Assembly: GCF_004014855.1 (NCBI RefSeq)
Contig: NZ_CP034930.1
Location: 2,523,716 to 2,587,715, forward strand
From: Apibacter raozihei
GTDB lineage: Bacteria > Bacteroidota > Bacteroidia > Flavobacteriales > Weeksellaceae
DNA: 64,000 bases
Direction: 5' to 3'
In this document: piece by piece, positions 1 through 8,049 of the stretch
Position numbering within the stretch: position 1 is the stretch's first letter
How the letters are laid out: every line of letters begins with the position of its first letter
Translations under genes and position numbers: made by a program
The notes under the pieces: generated by a model
The model's database searches: none
What the model saw: the letters and a program-made list of their open reading frames with translations, nothing else
What the model was told of the DNA's origin: nothing

Positions 1-1
1 C

Positions 2-973
2 GGAACTCTTTTCAACGCCCTTTATCCCAATCTGGAATTTGATATTTCGGAGGGAACTCCGGGAGAATTTATAGATATACAGGTGGTCAAAATAGACAAA
101 AAATTATTGAAAAATACGGTTGGTATAGCCGGTAGCTGGGATAAAAACAATTTACCGAAAGACCGGGTGCCTGTAAAAACGTTTAGCAGCTATACTAACG
201 GAGATACTGCATTAAAACTGGATGCCTCCGGAAAAGCATCCTATACCATGCCCTTAGACTGGTGGAGAGATTTGGCAAGACAGCCTTTAAGCGATTTTAC
301 CAGCATGAAAATTTATTTTAAGGTTTTATCATTTCAAGCGGCTTCCTCAGTAAAACAAGAAAGTTTAGTAAAATCGGTGGAGATTTCTAATAATTTAGTT
401 AGTTTGGAAATAGATGTTAATTTATACGCAACGAATTCCTCTGGGATACAAATTAAAGATTTTTCTGCTGATTTTACGGTCAAAGAACCGAACACAACAG
501 AAATGTATACCTTTGTTCAATGGAAAAAAGGAGGAAGAGAGCGATGGGATGCCGCTAAACGAATGACAAGGCCTACTGTACGAGATTATAATCAAAGACA
601 TATAAGCCATTATCCAGACTGGACATTGGATAGAATCGGATTAAATCCCAGATATGCTGATGGGGTATATAGCATTTCAAATGGAGGTAAAACAGCAACC
701 TTAAAAGATAAGCCTTCTTCAGATATAGCAAGTGCTACAATGCCCTGGGCTTATACACATATTGATTTTGAAACGAGGGTTCACCTTAATTTAGATGTTC
801 CTGATGTACTTACTGTAATAAATTTGACAGGAGGTAATATTAAAGGAATCATTCCTCCGCCAGAACCATTAACCTTAAAAAATGTTTTTTGGGAATCGAG
901 AATCCTTCAAATATGGAATGCAACTACAACAAGTTCAATAGTAACACATCCTGCAATATATACAGGTCCTTAA
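2..973 (+). CDS. C-terminal part of a large unrecognised protein, truncated by the window edge
   Basis: The reading frame is open from the first bases of the window to the stop at 971-973, so this is the 3' end (about 323 residues) of a larger gene; the GTG at 83 is just an internal codon. There is no signal peptide or membrane segment in the visible part. It is polar and rich in aromatic residues, with W/H/R/D-rich patches (for example QWKKGGRERWDAAKR and MPWAYTHIDFETRVHLNLD) and a proline stretch IIPPPEP near the end. I do not recognise a family. The next gene starts 13 bp downstream and encodes a lipoprotein, so the two are probably co-transcribed. An effector or surface protein with a partner lipoprotein is possible, but that rests on arrangement only. 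Confidence 0.7.
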   Translation, partial: GTLFNALYPNLEFDISEGTPGEFIDIQVVKIDKKLLKNTVGIAGSWDKNNLPKDRVPVKTFSSYTNGDTALKLDASGKASYTMPLDWWRDLARQPLSDFTSMKIYFKVLSFQAASSVKQESLVKSVEISNNLVSLEIDVNLYATNSSGIQIKDFSADFTVKEPNTTEMYTFVQWKKGGRERWDAAKRMTRPTVRDYNQRHISHYPDWTLDRIGLNPRYADGVYSISNGGKTATLKDKPSSDIASATMPWAYTHIDFETRVHLNLDVPDVLTVINLTGGNIKGIIPPPEPLTLKNVFWESRILQIWNATTTSSIVTHPAIYTGP

Positions 974-986
974 TAAAAAGCTGAAA

Positions 987-1847
987 ATGAAAAAAATATT
1001 AATCGTAACAGCAATAATATTCAACCTTGCCTCATGCATAGGTCAAAATGTAACTAATTATAAAAATATGACTATGAATAATTCCGAATTATACAAAAAA
1101 ATAGTGAATGTCGAGGTAAGTCTTTTTACACGAATAGAATCAATAAATCAGTTAAATTTATCAGAAAACAAAAAATTAACTATAAACGAACTAAAAAAAT
1201 TATTAAACAGACAGAAACCTGAACCACAACCAGATTTAATAGATTTTGATCCGGTTGCAGAGGAAAGAGTCATAGATATGCATCTTATAGGAGTTCTTAA
1301 TGCAATGGGAGATAAGTCAGAAAACTATAGGATTCCTAATTTAATATCTCAGGCAATTTCTTTTATGGCAGAATTTGGAGATGAGCGTAAGGAAGATGCA
1401 AAAGTTATAAAATCTATAAATGACAGTAAACTGATTGCTGAGATTATAGTTTTAACCCAAAGTACTACACCAACCATAGTAGAAAACGCTGTGGTTGTGC
1501 TGAATAATCTGGACCTACCCAATGCTCCGGTAGGAGGAGAAGTAAGCGCTATTCTATCTACTCAAAAAATTACGTTTAAATTTTCAAAGTTAAAAGAAGA
1601 GATGGAATTATATGTCAAAGAATCTCATGGAAAAATAGAATTATCCAAAGGGGTAAAACAAGTCATTGAAACCAATAATATTCAAAGAGGAGATGATATT
1701 AGTTTAGAAATGTCACTGGTTGGAATAATTCAAAAAATATTGCCGGTACATCATTTGGATTATTATGTAGAAAATGGTAAAATTATAATTTGTACCTATG
1801 CCGAAACTGCCGAAAGATGGCAAAAATGGTTGAAAGAAAATCCATAA
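987..1847 (+). CDS. Putative lipoprotein of unknown function
   Basis: A 286-residue protein opens with MKKILIV, a hydrophobic core and a lipobox-like LASC with Cys at residue 17, so it is probably a lipid-anchored envelope protein. The mature part is mostly charged and helical with no recognisable catalytic motif. A run of acidic and proline residues (KPEPQPDLIDFDP) lies near residues 75-90. It starts 13 bp after the preceding unknown gene, which suggests one transcript and a functional pairing such as effector and protective lipoprotein; this is inference. A small hairpin with a T run follows at 1887-1906. No family is assigned. Confidence 0.75.
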   Translation: MKKILIVTAIIFNLASCIGQNVTNYKNMTMNNSELYKKIVNVEVSLFTRIESINQLNLSENKKLTINELKKLLNRQKPEPQPDLIDFDPVAEERVIDMHLIGVLNAMGDKSENYRIPNLISQAISFMAEFGDERKEDAKVIKSINDSKLIAEIIVLTQSTTPTIVENAVVVLNNLDLPNAPVGGEVSAILSTQKITFKFSKLKEEMELYVKESHGKIELSKGVKQVIETNNIQRGDDISLEMSLVGIIQKILPVHHLDYYVENGKIIICTYAETAERWQKWLKENP

Positions 1848-1882
1848 ATTTTGTTAGAATATAAAAATACTTTACATTGAAC

Positions 1883-1906
1883 AAATACTATGATTGATAG
1901 TTTTTT
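1883..1906 (+). terminator. Weak intrinsic terminator after the lipoprotein gene
   Basis: A short stem ACTAT/ATAGT (1887-1891 with 1897-1901) with a five-base loop runs straight into six T. It lies 40 bp after the lipoprotein stop. The stem is short, so confidence is limited. Confidence 0.4.
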
Positions 1907-1961
1907 ATCTGAAAATATACTAGTTTTACAGTTTCAATAGAAGGTAATTTATCTTACAAAT

Positions 1962-3221
1962 ATGAATATAAAAGGTCTATATCCGTACGAAAACCATTCT
2001 TTAAAAGATATGCAAGGGGAAATCTGGAAAGAAATTCCGGGTTATGAGGGCTCTTATATGATTTCTAATAAAGGAAGAGTTAAATCTCTGGCCAGAAAAC
2101 TTTATTCATTACAAGGTATTAAATATAGAAGCACTGATCTTATTTTAAGTCAAAAGAAACAATACACAAAAGGAAAGGTAAGATGTTTACAGTTTGAAGT
2201 CAGCCAGGATTATCAAAAAAGAACTTTTATGACATCCCGAATGGTCTATTCAATTTTTATTAAGCGATTGCCGGATATAAAAAAGAAACATCTGTATGTA
2301 ATGCATAAGGATAATGATCCCTTAAATAATATGGCAGAGAATCTTTACATAATTACCCCTTCCGAACTAACAAAAAAACTTATAGCGTCGGGGCTCAAAA
2401 AAGTATCTTATTACAATTTTTCCCAGCAATCTAAAGATAGATTTCGCATGAGTGCGCTCAAGCCTGTATCTCAATATACCCTGGAAGGGAAATACATAAA
2501 AACCTATATCAGCAGGGAAGAAGCCTTTAAATTAACAGGGATAAATTCTACATCCATTGGGAAAGCTGTTTTAGGAGAACGTTTACATGCCGGAGGATTT
2601 ATCTGGAAAAATGGAAATGATCCCTCAGACGTTCCTTCTGTCCAACTCACTATAGCTAAGAGACCTCTAAGTTGTTATACCAAAAAAGGAAAATATGTGG
2701 CCGGATACAAAAATATACAAGAAGCTGAAAAGCTTACTAAAATAAACAGAGGGAGTATCCGCTCATGTCTTCAAGGAAAAGGTCATACAGCAGGAGGATT
2801 TATATGGAAAGAAGGATCTGCTCCTCAAAAAATAGAAACTGCAGATTTAGTTTTTAATACCTTTAAAGTAATTAGTCAGTTTGATTTACAAGGCAATCGA
2901 TTAAAAATTTTTTCAAGTATAAAAGAAGCTGCTCAAAAGACAGGTTTATCAGAATCAGGAATACGTAAAGCCATCAAATCTAATACGAATCATGCCAAAG
3001 GATTTATTTGGCTGGAAGGAAAACAACCTAAAAAAATTACGCCTCCTAAACAAAAAATAAGAGCAGTCAATCAATATGATCTGTCCGGTAATTTTCTGGC
3101 TAAATATCCAAGTATCACTGTGGCAGCTAAACTTGTTAATGCATCTCATTGCAGTGTAAGTGATGCAGTTTTAGGAAATATTAAAACCTGTAGAGGATTT
3201 ATATGGAAATATGCAGATTAA
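1962..3221 (+). CDS. HNH/NUMOD homing-endonuclease-like protein
   Basis: A 419-residue protein with the layout of a free-standing HNH homing endonuclease. Residues 20-45 match the NUMOD4 motif (EIWKEIPGYEGSYMISNKGR). Residues 85-135 are HNH_3-like, with the core MHKDNDPLNNMAENL, where the H, the N pair and the final N are the expected metal and DNA-contact positions. Four NUMOD1-type DNA-binding repeats follow, at about 168-216, 235-283, 303-351 and 369-416. Each begins SQY/SCY/SQF/NQY and ends (G/K/R)GFIWK-like; the Phe of that ending falls at 213, 280, 348 and 413, a period of about 67 residues. Such proteins nick or cut DNA and spread themselves or a host intron. No intron or split gene is visible around it. 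It lies between the unknown pair and tRNA-Asn, consistent with a mobile accessory patch. Confidence 0.85.
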   Translation: MNIKGLYPYENHSLKDMQGEIWKEIPGYEGSYMISNKGRVKSLARKLYSLQGIKYRSTDLILSQKKQYTKGKVRCLQFEVSQDYQKRTFMTSRMVYSIFIKRLPDIKKKHLYVMHKDNDPLNNMAENLYIITPSELTKKLIASGLKKVSYYNFSQQSKDRFRMSALKPVSQYTLEGKYIKTYISREEAFKLTGINSTSIGKAVLGERLHAGGFIWKNGNDPSDVPSVQLTIAKRPLSCYTKKGKYVAGYKNIQEAEKLTKINRGSIRSCLQGKGHTAGGFIWKEGSAPQKIETADLVFNTFKVISQFDLQGNRLKIFSSIKEAAQKTGLSESGIRKAIKSNTNHAKGFIWLEGKQPKKITPPKQKIRAVNQYDLSGNFLAKYPSITVAAKLVNASHCSVSDAVLGNIKTCRGFIWKYAD

Positions 3222-3352
3222 ATACGTATTTAGATATAGTGAGTAGTAGTTATATTACTTTTTATTAGGATAAAAAATGATTCACGGATTTAGTGAATAA
3301 ATAAACAGATGATAATTACAACTTACAGAAAAAAGGCAAATTTTAGTAAATA

Positions 3353-3388
3353 AAAAAGGTTACAGATGTAAGAATCTATAACCTTTTT
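3353..3388. terminator. Bidirectional intrinsic terminator
   Basis: A near-perfect hairpin: 3353-3367 pairs with 3374-3388, one mismatch, six-base loop. It has A runs on the left arm and T runs on the right, so it can end both the HNH gene transcript (+) and the tRNA transcript (-). Confidence 0.8.
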
Positions 3389-3397
3389 ATAATTTTG

Positions 3398-3471
3398 CTC
3401 CTCCTGCTGGGCTCGAACCAGCGACCCTCTGATTAACAGTCAGATGCTCTAACCAACTGAGCTAAGGAGGA
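3398..3471 (-). tRNA. tRNA-Asn (anticodon GUU)
   Basis: Read on the minus strand this is a 74-base cloverleaf. The seven-base acceptor stem TCCTCCT pairs with AGGAGGA and is followed by discriminator G. The D arm contains AGCTCAGTTGGTTAGAGC. The anticodon stem TCTGA/TCAGA encloses loop CTGTTAA, giving anticodon GTT, so it charges asparagine. The T arm is CTGGTTCGAGCCCAG. CCA is not encoded. Its 3' end faces the accessory patch at 1-3221, the usual orientation when an island has entered at a tRNA 3' end, but I see no direct repeat that would prove an att site. Confidence 0.97.
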
Positions 3472-3482
3472 TTTTGCGTGTG

Positions 3483-3490
3483 CAAATATA
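3483..3490 (-). promoter_or_regulatory. -7 box of tRNA-Asn
   Basis: The minus strand reads TATATTTG, a perfect match to the Bacteroidota -7 box TAnnTTTG, 11 bp upstream of the tRNA 5' end. Confidence 0.65.
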
Positions 3491-3526
3491 TTAGTTTTTT
3501 TTTAATTACAAAATTTTATTTGTAAT

Positions 3527-4858
3527 TTATTTATTAATTATGCTTTGAACAATGTTCCAGATATCATTTCCGAAAACCAAGATCATCAGTCCCAATATAA
3601 TAAATATTCCAACCATTTGAACCTTTTCCATAGCTTTATCGCTTAATTTACGTCCTGTAATCATTTCAACTATAGTAAACAAGGCGTGTCCGCCGTCTAA
3701 TCCGGGAATAGGCAGAATATTTAGAAAAGCCAGCCAAATAGAAAACATGGCAGTAAAACTCCAGAATTGTTCCCAGTTCCATTCAGGGGAGAATGCTTTA
3801 TATAATCGTAAAGGACCGCTAACCTGTTTGTATGCTTCAGTTTTAGGATTAATAATTAACTTAAATTGTTTAATCTGCATTACTAACATTTCCCATGACA
3901 AAACCGGAGCTCTTTTGAAGGCATCTAGAAAATCGTATTTTTTATAAGTGGTCGCATTTTTTAATGAAGCCACTACATCCGTTGAAAATCCTAAGACTAC
4001 ACTATCGGGTACATAAATACTTTTTACTAAAGCCTGATGGTTACGAATGATATCTAGCTTAATAGTATCCTTTTTATGTTTGGTTAATTCTGTTTTAAAC
4101 TGATCAAAATACGGAGTAGGGGTATTATTAATTCCTGTGATTACATCACCTTTTTGCAAAACTTTATAGGCTGTACCATTTGAAAGTACAGAATCTACAC
4201 GGGTAATGATCCTTGGTGAAATGAATCCTCGGCCTTCACTTGTTAAAACATGTTTTTTTTCTTCGGGCAAAAGATTGAAATTAATAATCTTTCCATCTCT
4301 CTGAACGGTAACATGATCACCAAATAAAATATTTATAGGTAAAGAATTAAATGAAGCTATGGTTTTACCATCCACTTTTAAAATATTATCCCCATCCTTA
4401 AATCCTAACTTTTTACCCGCTTCGGAAAATGAATATCCGTTAGTCAGTTTTTGAGCATCAATGGTTTTTTCACCGGTAGTCATTAGCAAGCATGCATATA
4501 TGACGATAGCTAGAATAATATTGACAATAATACCGGCAAGCATAATTATCAAACGCTGCCAGGCGGGTTTGGAACGAAATTCCCACGGTTGCGGGTCTTT
4601 TTTCATTTGTTCCGTATCCATACTTTCATCAATCATTCCGGCTATCTTTACATAACCACCTAAAGGAAGCCAGCCTATTCCGTATTCCGTATCTCCGATT
4701 TTTTTCTTAAATAAGGAAAACCAGGGATCGAAAAATAAATAAAACTTTTCAACTTTTGTCTTAAAAAATTTAGCAGCAAAAAAATGTCCTGCTTCATGAA
4801 GAACTACTAATATAGAAAGACATAGTAGTAATTGAGCTATTTGTGTGAATAATTGCAT
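3527..4858 (-). CDS. rseP: RIP metalloprotease RseP (site-2 protease family)
   Basis: A 443-residue intramembrane zinc protease of the M50/S2P family, in the inner membrane, which cuts transmembrane segments of regulators such as anti-sigma factors. The zinc motif HEAGH is at residues 21-25 inside the first membrane helix. The C-terminal motif NILPIPGLDGG supplies the Asp ligand. Two PDZ-like segments lie between (around FKDGDNILKVDGK and LQKGDVITGINN), and there are further helices near residues 100 and 420. I chose the ATG at 4858. The longer frame to a TTG at 4885 is unlikely because that TTG is part of the -7 box at 4883-4890. A universal stress protein gene is divergent upstream. Length and motifs are normal for the family. 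Confidence 0.96.
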   Translation of the reverse strand: MQLFTQIAQLLLCLSILVVLHEAGHFFAAKFFKTKVEKFYLFFDPWFSLFKKKIGDTEYGIGWLPLGGYVKIAGMIDESMDTEQMKKDPQPWEFRSKPAWQRLIIMLAGIIVNIILAIVIYACLLMTTGEKTIDAQKLTNGYSFSEAGKKLGFKDGDNILKVDGKTIASFNSLPINILFGDHVTVQRDGKIINFNLLPEEKKHVLTSEGRGFISPRIITRVDSVLSNGTAYKVLQKGDVITGINNTPTPYFDQFKTELTKHKKDTIKLDIIRNHQALVKSIYVPDSVVLGFSTDVVASLKNATTYKKYDFLDAFKRAPVLSWEMLVMQIKQFKLIINPKTEAYKQVSGPLRLYKAFSPEWNWEQFWSFTAMFSIWLAFLNILPIPGLDGGHALFTIVEMITGRKLSDKAMEKVQMVGIFIILGLMILVFGNDIWNIVQSIINK

Positions 4859-4882
4859 TTTCTTATTATAAATCTTAGTCTG

Positions 4883-4890
4883 CAAAAGTA
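4883..4890 (-). promoter_or_regulatory. -7 box of rseP
   Basis: The minus strand reads TACTTTTG (TAnnTTTG), 24 bp upstream of the rseP ATG. It overlaps the alternative TTG codon at 4885 and so argues against that start. Confidence 0.55.
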
Positions 4891-4974
4891 GTAAAATTTA
4901 TTATATAAGGATTTTTATAATAAAATTAAAAAAATATATTTATCTTTAAAGAAAGATAATTAAAACCTAGGATT

Positions 4975-5424
4975 ATGAAATCAATGATAGTACCTGTAGA
5001 TTTTTCCGAATCTACGGATCATATTTTGGAAGAAGCAGTTTATTATGCCAAAGCCACTCAAAGCAAAATATATTTATTACATGTTGCCAGTTTGGATTTG
5101 GGCTTTGTAATCGGAGATATCGGATTTCAGTATTTACCAGAGCTTGAAGAAGCTGGAATGAAAGATGAGACACAACAGTTGGTTACTTATGAAAAGAAAT
5201 TAAAAGGAGAAGGAGTGGAAGTTGAAATCATAATTAAGCAAGGAACACCGGCTGAAGTGATACTCAGTGAAACCACACAAAGAAATGCAGATTTGATTGT
5301 TATGGGCTCACATGGCAGAGGTGTTATCATGGAAGCCATTTTGGGAAGCGTATCCAAAGATGTTATAAAAAAATCGGAAGTTCCGGTATTAATTGTTCCA
5401 CCCAGTAAATTTTCAGAAAAGTAA
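4975..5424 (+). CDS. Universal stress protein, UspA family
   Basis: A 149-residue single-domain cytoplasmic protein beginning MKSMIVPVDFSE, the typical first strand of the Usp fold. The C-terminal stretch GSHGRGVIMEAILGSVS fits the ATP-binding pattern G-2x-G-9x-G-S exactly, so it should belong to the nucleotide-binding Usp subgroup. Bacterial Usp proteins act in stress and growth-arrest survival; the specific role cannot be read here. It has its own transcript, divergent from rseP. A near-consensus -7 box (TATCTTTA) lies about 35 bp before the ATG. Confidence 0.93.
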   Translation: MKSMIVPVDFSESTDHILEEAVYYAKATQSKIYLLHVASLDLGFVIGDIGFQYLPELEEAGMKDETQQLVTYEKKLKGEGVEVEIIIKQGTPAEVILSETTQRNADLIVMGSHGRGVIMEAILGSVSKDVIKKSEVPVLIVPPSKFSEK

Positions 5425-5495
5425 CAATTCAGTAAAACATCTGTATAAAAAAGAATTTTCACTTAAAACGGACTTTCAAATTAATTCAATATCAT

Positions 5496-5503
5496 TATAT
5501 TTG
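5496..5503 (+). promoter_or_regulatory. -7 box of the hpt-adk unit
   Basis: TATATTTG followed by CG, 18 bp upstream of the hpt ATG. The same extended form TATATTTGCG recurs before the permease gene at 45755. Confidence 0.65.
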
Positions 5504-5521
5504 CGCTGTATTTAAATTTAT

Positions 5522-6061
5522 ATGAAAGAAATTAAAATTCAGGATAAGACATTTACTCCTTTTGTTACCTCTCAGGAAATTGAGCATGCAATTAAACGAA
5601 TGACAAATACCCTGTATGAAGAATATAAAGATGAAGTACCTGTTTTTTTAGGTGTTTTAAATGGAGTAATTATGTTTTTCAGTGATTTTCTAAAACAATA
5701 TGAAGGTGATTGTGAGATAGGTTTTTTACAACTGGCCTCCTATCAGGGTACAGAAAGCTCAGGAAAAATCAAGTTAGTAACGGATGTAACTATTGATATA
5801 ACCAATAGACATGTTATCATTTTAGAAGATATTATAGATACGGGGAATACATTGGAATATTTATACAGCCTGTTGGAAATGAAACCTGTGAAGAGCATTA
5901 AAATTGCTACCTTATTTTTCAAACCCGAAGTTTATAAAAAAGATTTAAATATAGACCTTATAGGGATGAATATACCTAATAAATTTGTGGTTGGATACGG
6001 TTTGGATTATGATGGTTTAGGACGAAATTACAAAGATCTGTATCAGCTAAAAGAAGAGTAA
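5522..6061 (+). CDS. hpt: Hypoxanthine phosphoribosyltransferase
   Basis: A 179-residue purine salvage enzyme that joins hypoxanthine (and usually guanine) to PRPP to give IMP or GMP. The PRPP-binding motif VIILEDIIDTGNTLEYL sits near residues 97-113, and the early VFLGVLNGVIMFFSDF segment matches the family N-terminal strand. Length and start are normal. adk begins 16 bp after the stop, so the two nucleotide genes form one unit driven by the -7 box at 5496. Confidence 0.95.
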   Translation: MKEIKIQDKTFTPFVTSQEIEHAIKRMTNTLYEEYKDEVPVFLGVLNGVIMFFSDFLKQYEGDCEIGFLQLASYQGTESSGKIKLVTDVTIDITNRHVIILEDIIDTGNTLEYLYSLLEMKPVKSIKIATLFFKPEVYKKDLNIDLIGMNIPNKFVVGYGLDYDGLGRNYKDLYQLKEE

Positions 6062-6077
6062 CCAAACCCAATATAAA

Positions 6078-6656
6078 ATGAACATAATCGTGTTATTTGG
6101 CCCCCCGGGAAGCGGAAAGGGTACCCAAGCAGAGATTTTAGCCGAAAAATTTCAGTTAAAACATGTTTCCACCGGAGATTTGTTTAGATACAACATGAAA
6201 AACAATACTCCGCTGGGTATAGAGGCAAAATCATACATGGATAAAGGAAGTTTGGTGCCGGATGAACTAACTACAGAAATGCTTAAGGATGAACTTAAAA
6301 GAAATTCTGAGCAAAAAGGATTTATCCTAGACGGATATCCCCGAACTACCAGTCAGGCACAAGCATTAGATTCTTTACTTGAAGAGCTTTTCCAAACCAC
6401 TGTTAAAGTAACGATTGCTTTAAACGTGGAAGATGAAACTCTCGTACATAGAATTAAGAAAAGAAGTATTGACAGCGGCCGATCCGATGATGCTGATGAA
6501 AACATCATCAGAAATAGGATCAAAGAATATTACGATAAAACAGCCGTAGTTTCTCAATACTACATAGATCAGGAAAAGTTTGTTGATATTGAAGGAGAAG
6601 GAAACAGGGAAGAAATAACAGCCATATTATCAGATGTGCTGGTTAAATGGATATAA
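6078..6656 (+). CDS. adk: Adenylate kinase
   Basis: A 192-residue enzyme interconverting ATP + AMP and 2 ADP. The P-loop GPPGSGKGT is at residues 8-16. The AMP-binding segment STGDLFRYNM and the DGYPRT motif are present. The lid after RIKKRSIDSGRSDD is short, without Cys ligands, as in the short non-zinc forms common in Bacteroidota. It is co-transcribed with hpt. A strong terminator follows at 6675-6707, separating it from obgE. Confidence 0.96.
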   Translation: MNIIVLFGPPGSGKGTQAEILAEKFQLKHVSTGDLFRYNMKNNTPLGIEAKSYMDKGSLVPDELTTEMLKDELKRNSEQKGFILDGYPRTTSQAQALDSLLEELFQTTVKVTIALNVEDETLVHRIKKRSIDSGRSDDADENIIRNRIKEYYDKTAVVSQYYIDQEKFVDIEGEGNREEITAILSDVLVKWI

Positions 6657-6674
6657 TAATAAAAAAATAAAGCG

Positions 6675-6710
6675 AAAAGGATTATTATTGCAAATAGTAA
6701 TCCTTTTTTT
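6675..6710 (+). terminator. Intrinsic terminator of hpt-adk
   Basis: A stem of about 13 bp (6675-6687 with 6695-6707, one G-T pair) with a seven-base loop runs into a T tract, 18 bp after the adk stop. It sits just ahead of obgE, so obgE either has its own promoter or relies on read-through. Confidence 0.8.
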
Positions 6711-6729
6711 ATAAAAAGAAAAAGTAGTT

Positions 6730-7716
6730 ATGCAGTCAAATTTTGTTGATTATGTGAAAATATATTGTAAAAGCGGACATGGAGGTGCAGGATCCGCTCA
6801 TTTACACAGAGCTAAATATATACCTAAAGGTGGACCCGATGGAGGTGATGGAGGTAGAGGTGGTCATATTATACTAAGAGGAAATGCCCAGCTATGGACA
6901 CTTTTAGCTCTAAAATATTCAAGACATATAAAAGCAAATGATGGTAAACCGGGAGGAAAACAGGAACTGACAGGTGCAAATGGAACTGATATATACATTG
7001 AAGTACCCGTAGGCACAGTAGCTAAGGATGAAAATGGAGAGGTTATCTGCGAAATTACGGAGGATAAGCAGGAAATAATTATATTAAAAGGAGGAAAAGG
7101 TGGTTTAGGTAATTCACATTTTAAATCACCGACTAATCAGACCCCCAGATATGCACAGCCGGGTCTTCCCGGAGAAGAGGCTTCTATTTTGCTTGAGCTG
7201 AAACTATTGGGAGATGTAGGATTGGTAGGTTTTCCAAATGCCGGAAAATCCACTTTATTGTCTGCTATTACTTCTGCTAAGCCTAAAATAGCCGATTATG
7301 CATTTACAACCTTAGTGCCCAATTTAGGAATAGTTCAATACAGAAATTATCAGTCCTTTGTTGTAGCAGATATTCCGGGAATTATTGAAGGTGCTGCCGA
7401 AGGAAAGGGGTTAGGACATCGATTTTTACGACATATTGAACGAAACTCTGTATTGTTATTTTTAATACCTGCGGATGCTGAGGATTATTATAAAGAATAC
7501 CAGATTTTATTTAAAGAGCTGGAAGAATATAATCCGGAACTCATTGATAAAAGTAAGTTAGTAGCCATCTCTAAATCAGATTTGATAGATGAGGAACTGG
7601 AAGAGGAAATAAGAAAAACCTTTCCAGAAGATTTTAAACTGATATTTATTTCAGCGGTTACCGGAGCCCATCTTGTAGAATTAAAAGATGAACTTTGGAA
7701 AATGTTGCATAGCTAA
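6730..7716 (+). CDS. obgE: GTPase Obg/CgtA
   Basis: A 328-residue GTPase that associates with the large ribosomal subunit and takes part in its assembly and in growth control. Residues 1 to about 155 form the glycine-rich Obg fold ([15 protein letters not shown] and KGGKGGLGN). The G domain follows with P-loop GFPNAGKST, switch region [12 protein letters not shown] (G3) and SKSD (G4). The optional C-terminal OCT domain is absent and the length is normal for Bacteroidota. It lies 20 bp after the adk terminator. Confidence 0.96.
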   Translation: MQSNFVDYVKIYCKSGHGGAGSAHLHRAKYIPKGGPDGGDGGRGGHIILRGNAQLWTLLALKYSRHIKANDGKPGGKQELTGANGTDIYIEVPVGTVAKDENGEVICEITEDKQEIIILKGGKGGLGNSHFKSPTNQTPRYAQPGLPGEEASILLELKLLGDVGLVGFPNAGKSTLLSAITSAKPKIADYAFTTLVPNLGIVQYRNYQSFVVADIPGIIEGAAEGKGLGHRFLRHIERNSVLLFLIPADAEDYYKEYQILFKELEEYNPELIDKSKLVAISKSDLIDEELEEEIRKTFPEDFKLIFISAVTGAHLVELKDELWKMLHS

Positions 7717-8049
7717 ACAAAGTTTTATTTCTTTAAATCCCTAACTAATTTATTATCAGTAAGATGGTAAAGTTTTGTATTTATAATAACAGGAATAATT
7801 TTAGTGAAAAATTAATACTTATAAAACAGTAACTTTTGGTATTTGGTCTTTTCTTTGACACGGAATATAGAAAGTGTTTAATAAACCCTAATATAACTAT
7901 GATTACTTACCATTGAAATTGCAAAAAGTGATTAAAATAATCCAAAATATAATTTGTGTTTTATATAGTCTATGGAATAAAAAAATGCAACTGTAAATAA
8001 ACAGTTGCATTTTTATTTAAACTTATTTAGCTATATGATAAACTACTTA
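7717..8049. other. Intergenic gap between obgE and htrA
   Basis: 333 AT-rich bases between convergent genes. Apart from the terminator hairpin at 7981-8014 I see no ORF, repeat or RNA-like structure. Confidence 0.6.
7981..8014. terminator. Bidirectional terminator of obgE and htrA
   Basis: A perfect 14-bp stem (7981-7994 with 8001-8014), six-base loop, A5 and T5 on the two outer arms. It lies 36 bp beyond the htrA stop and also faces the obgE side. Confidence 0.85.
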
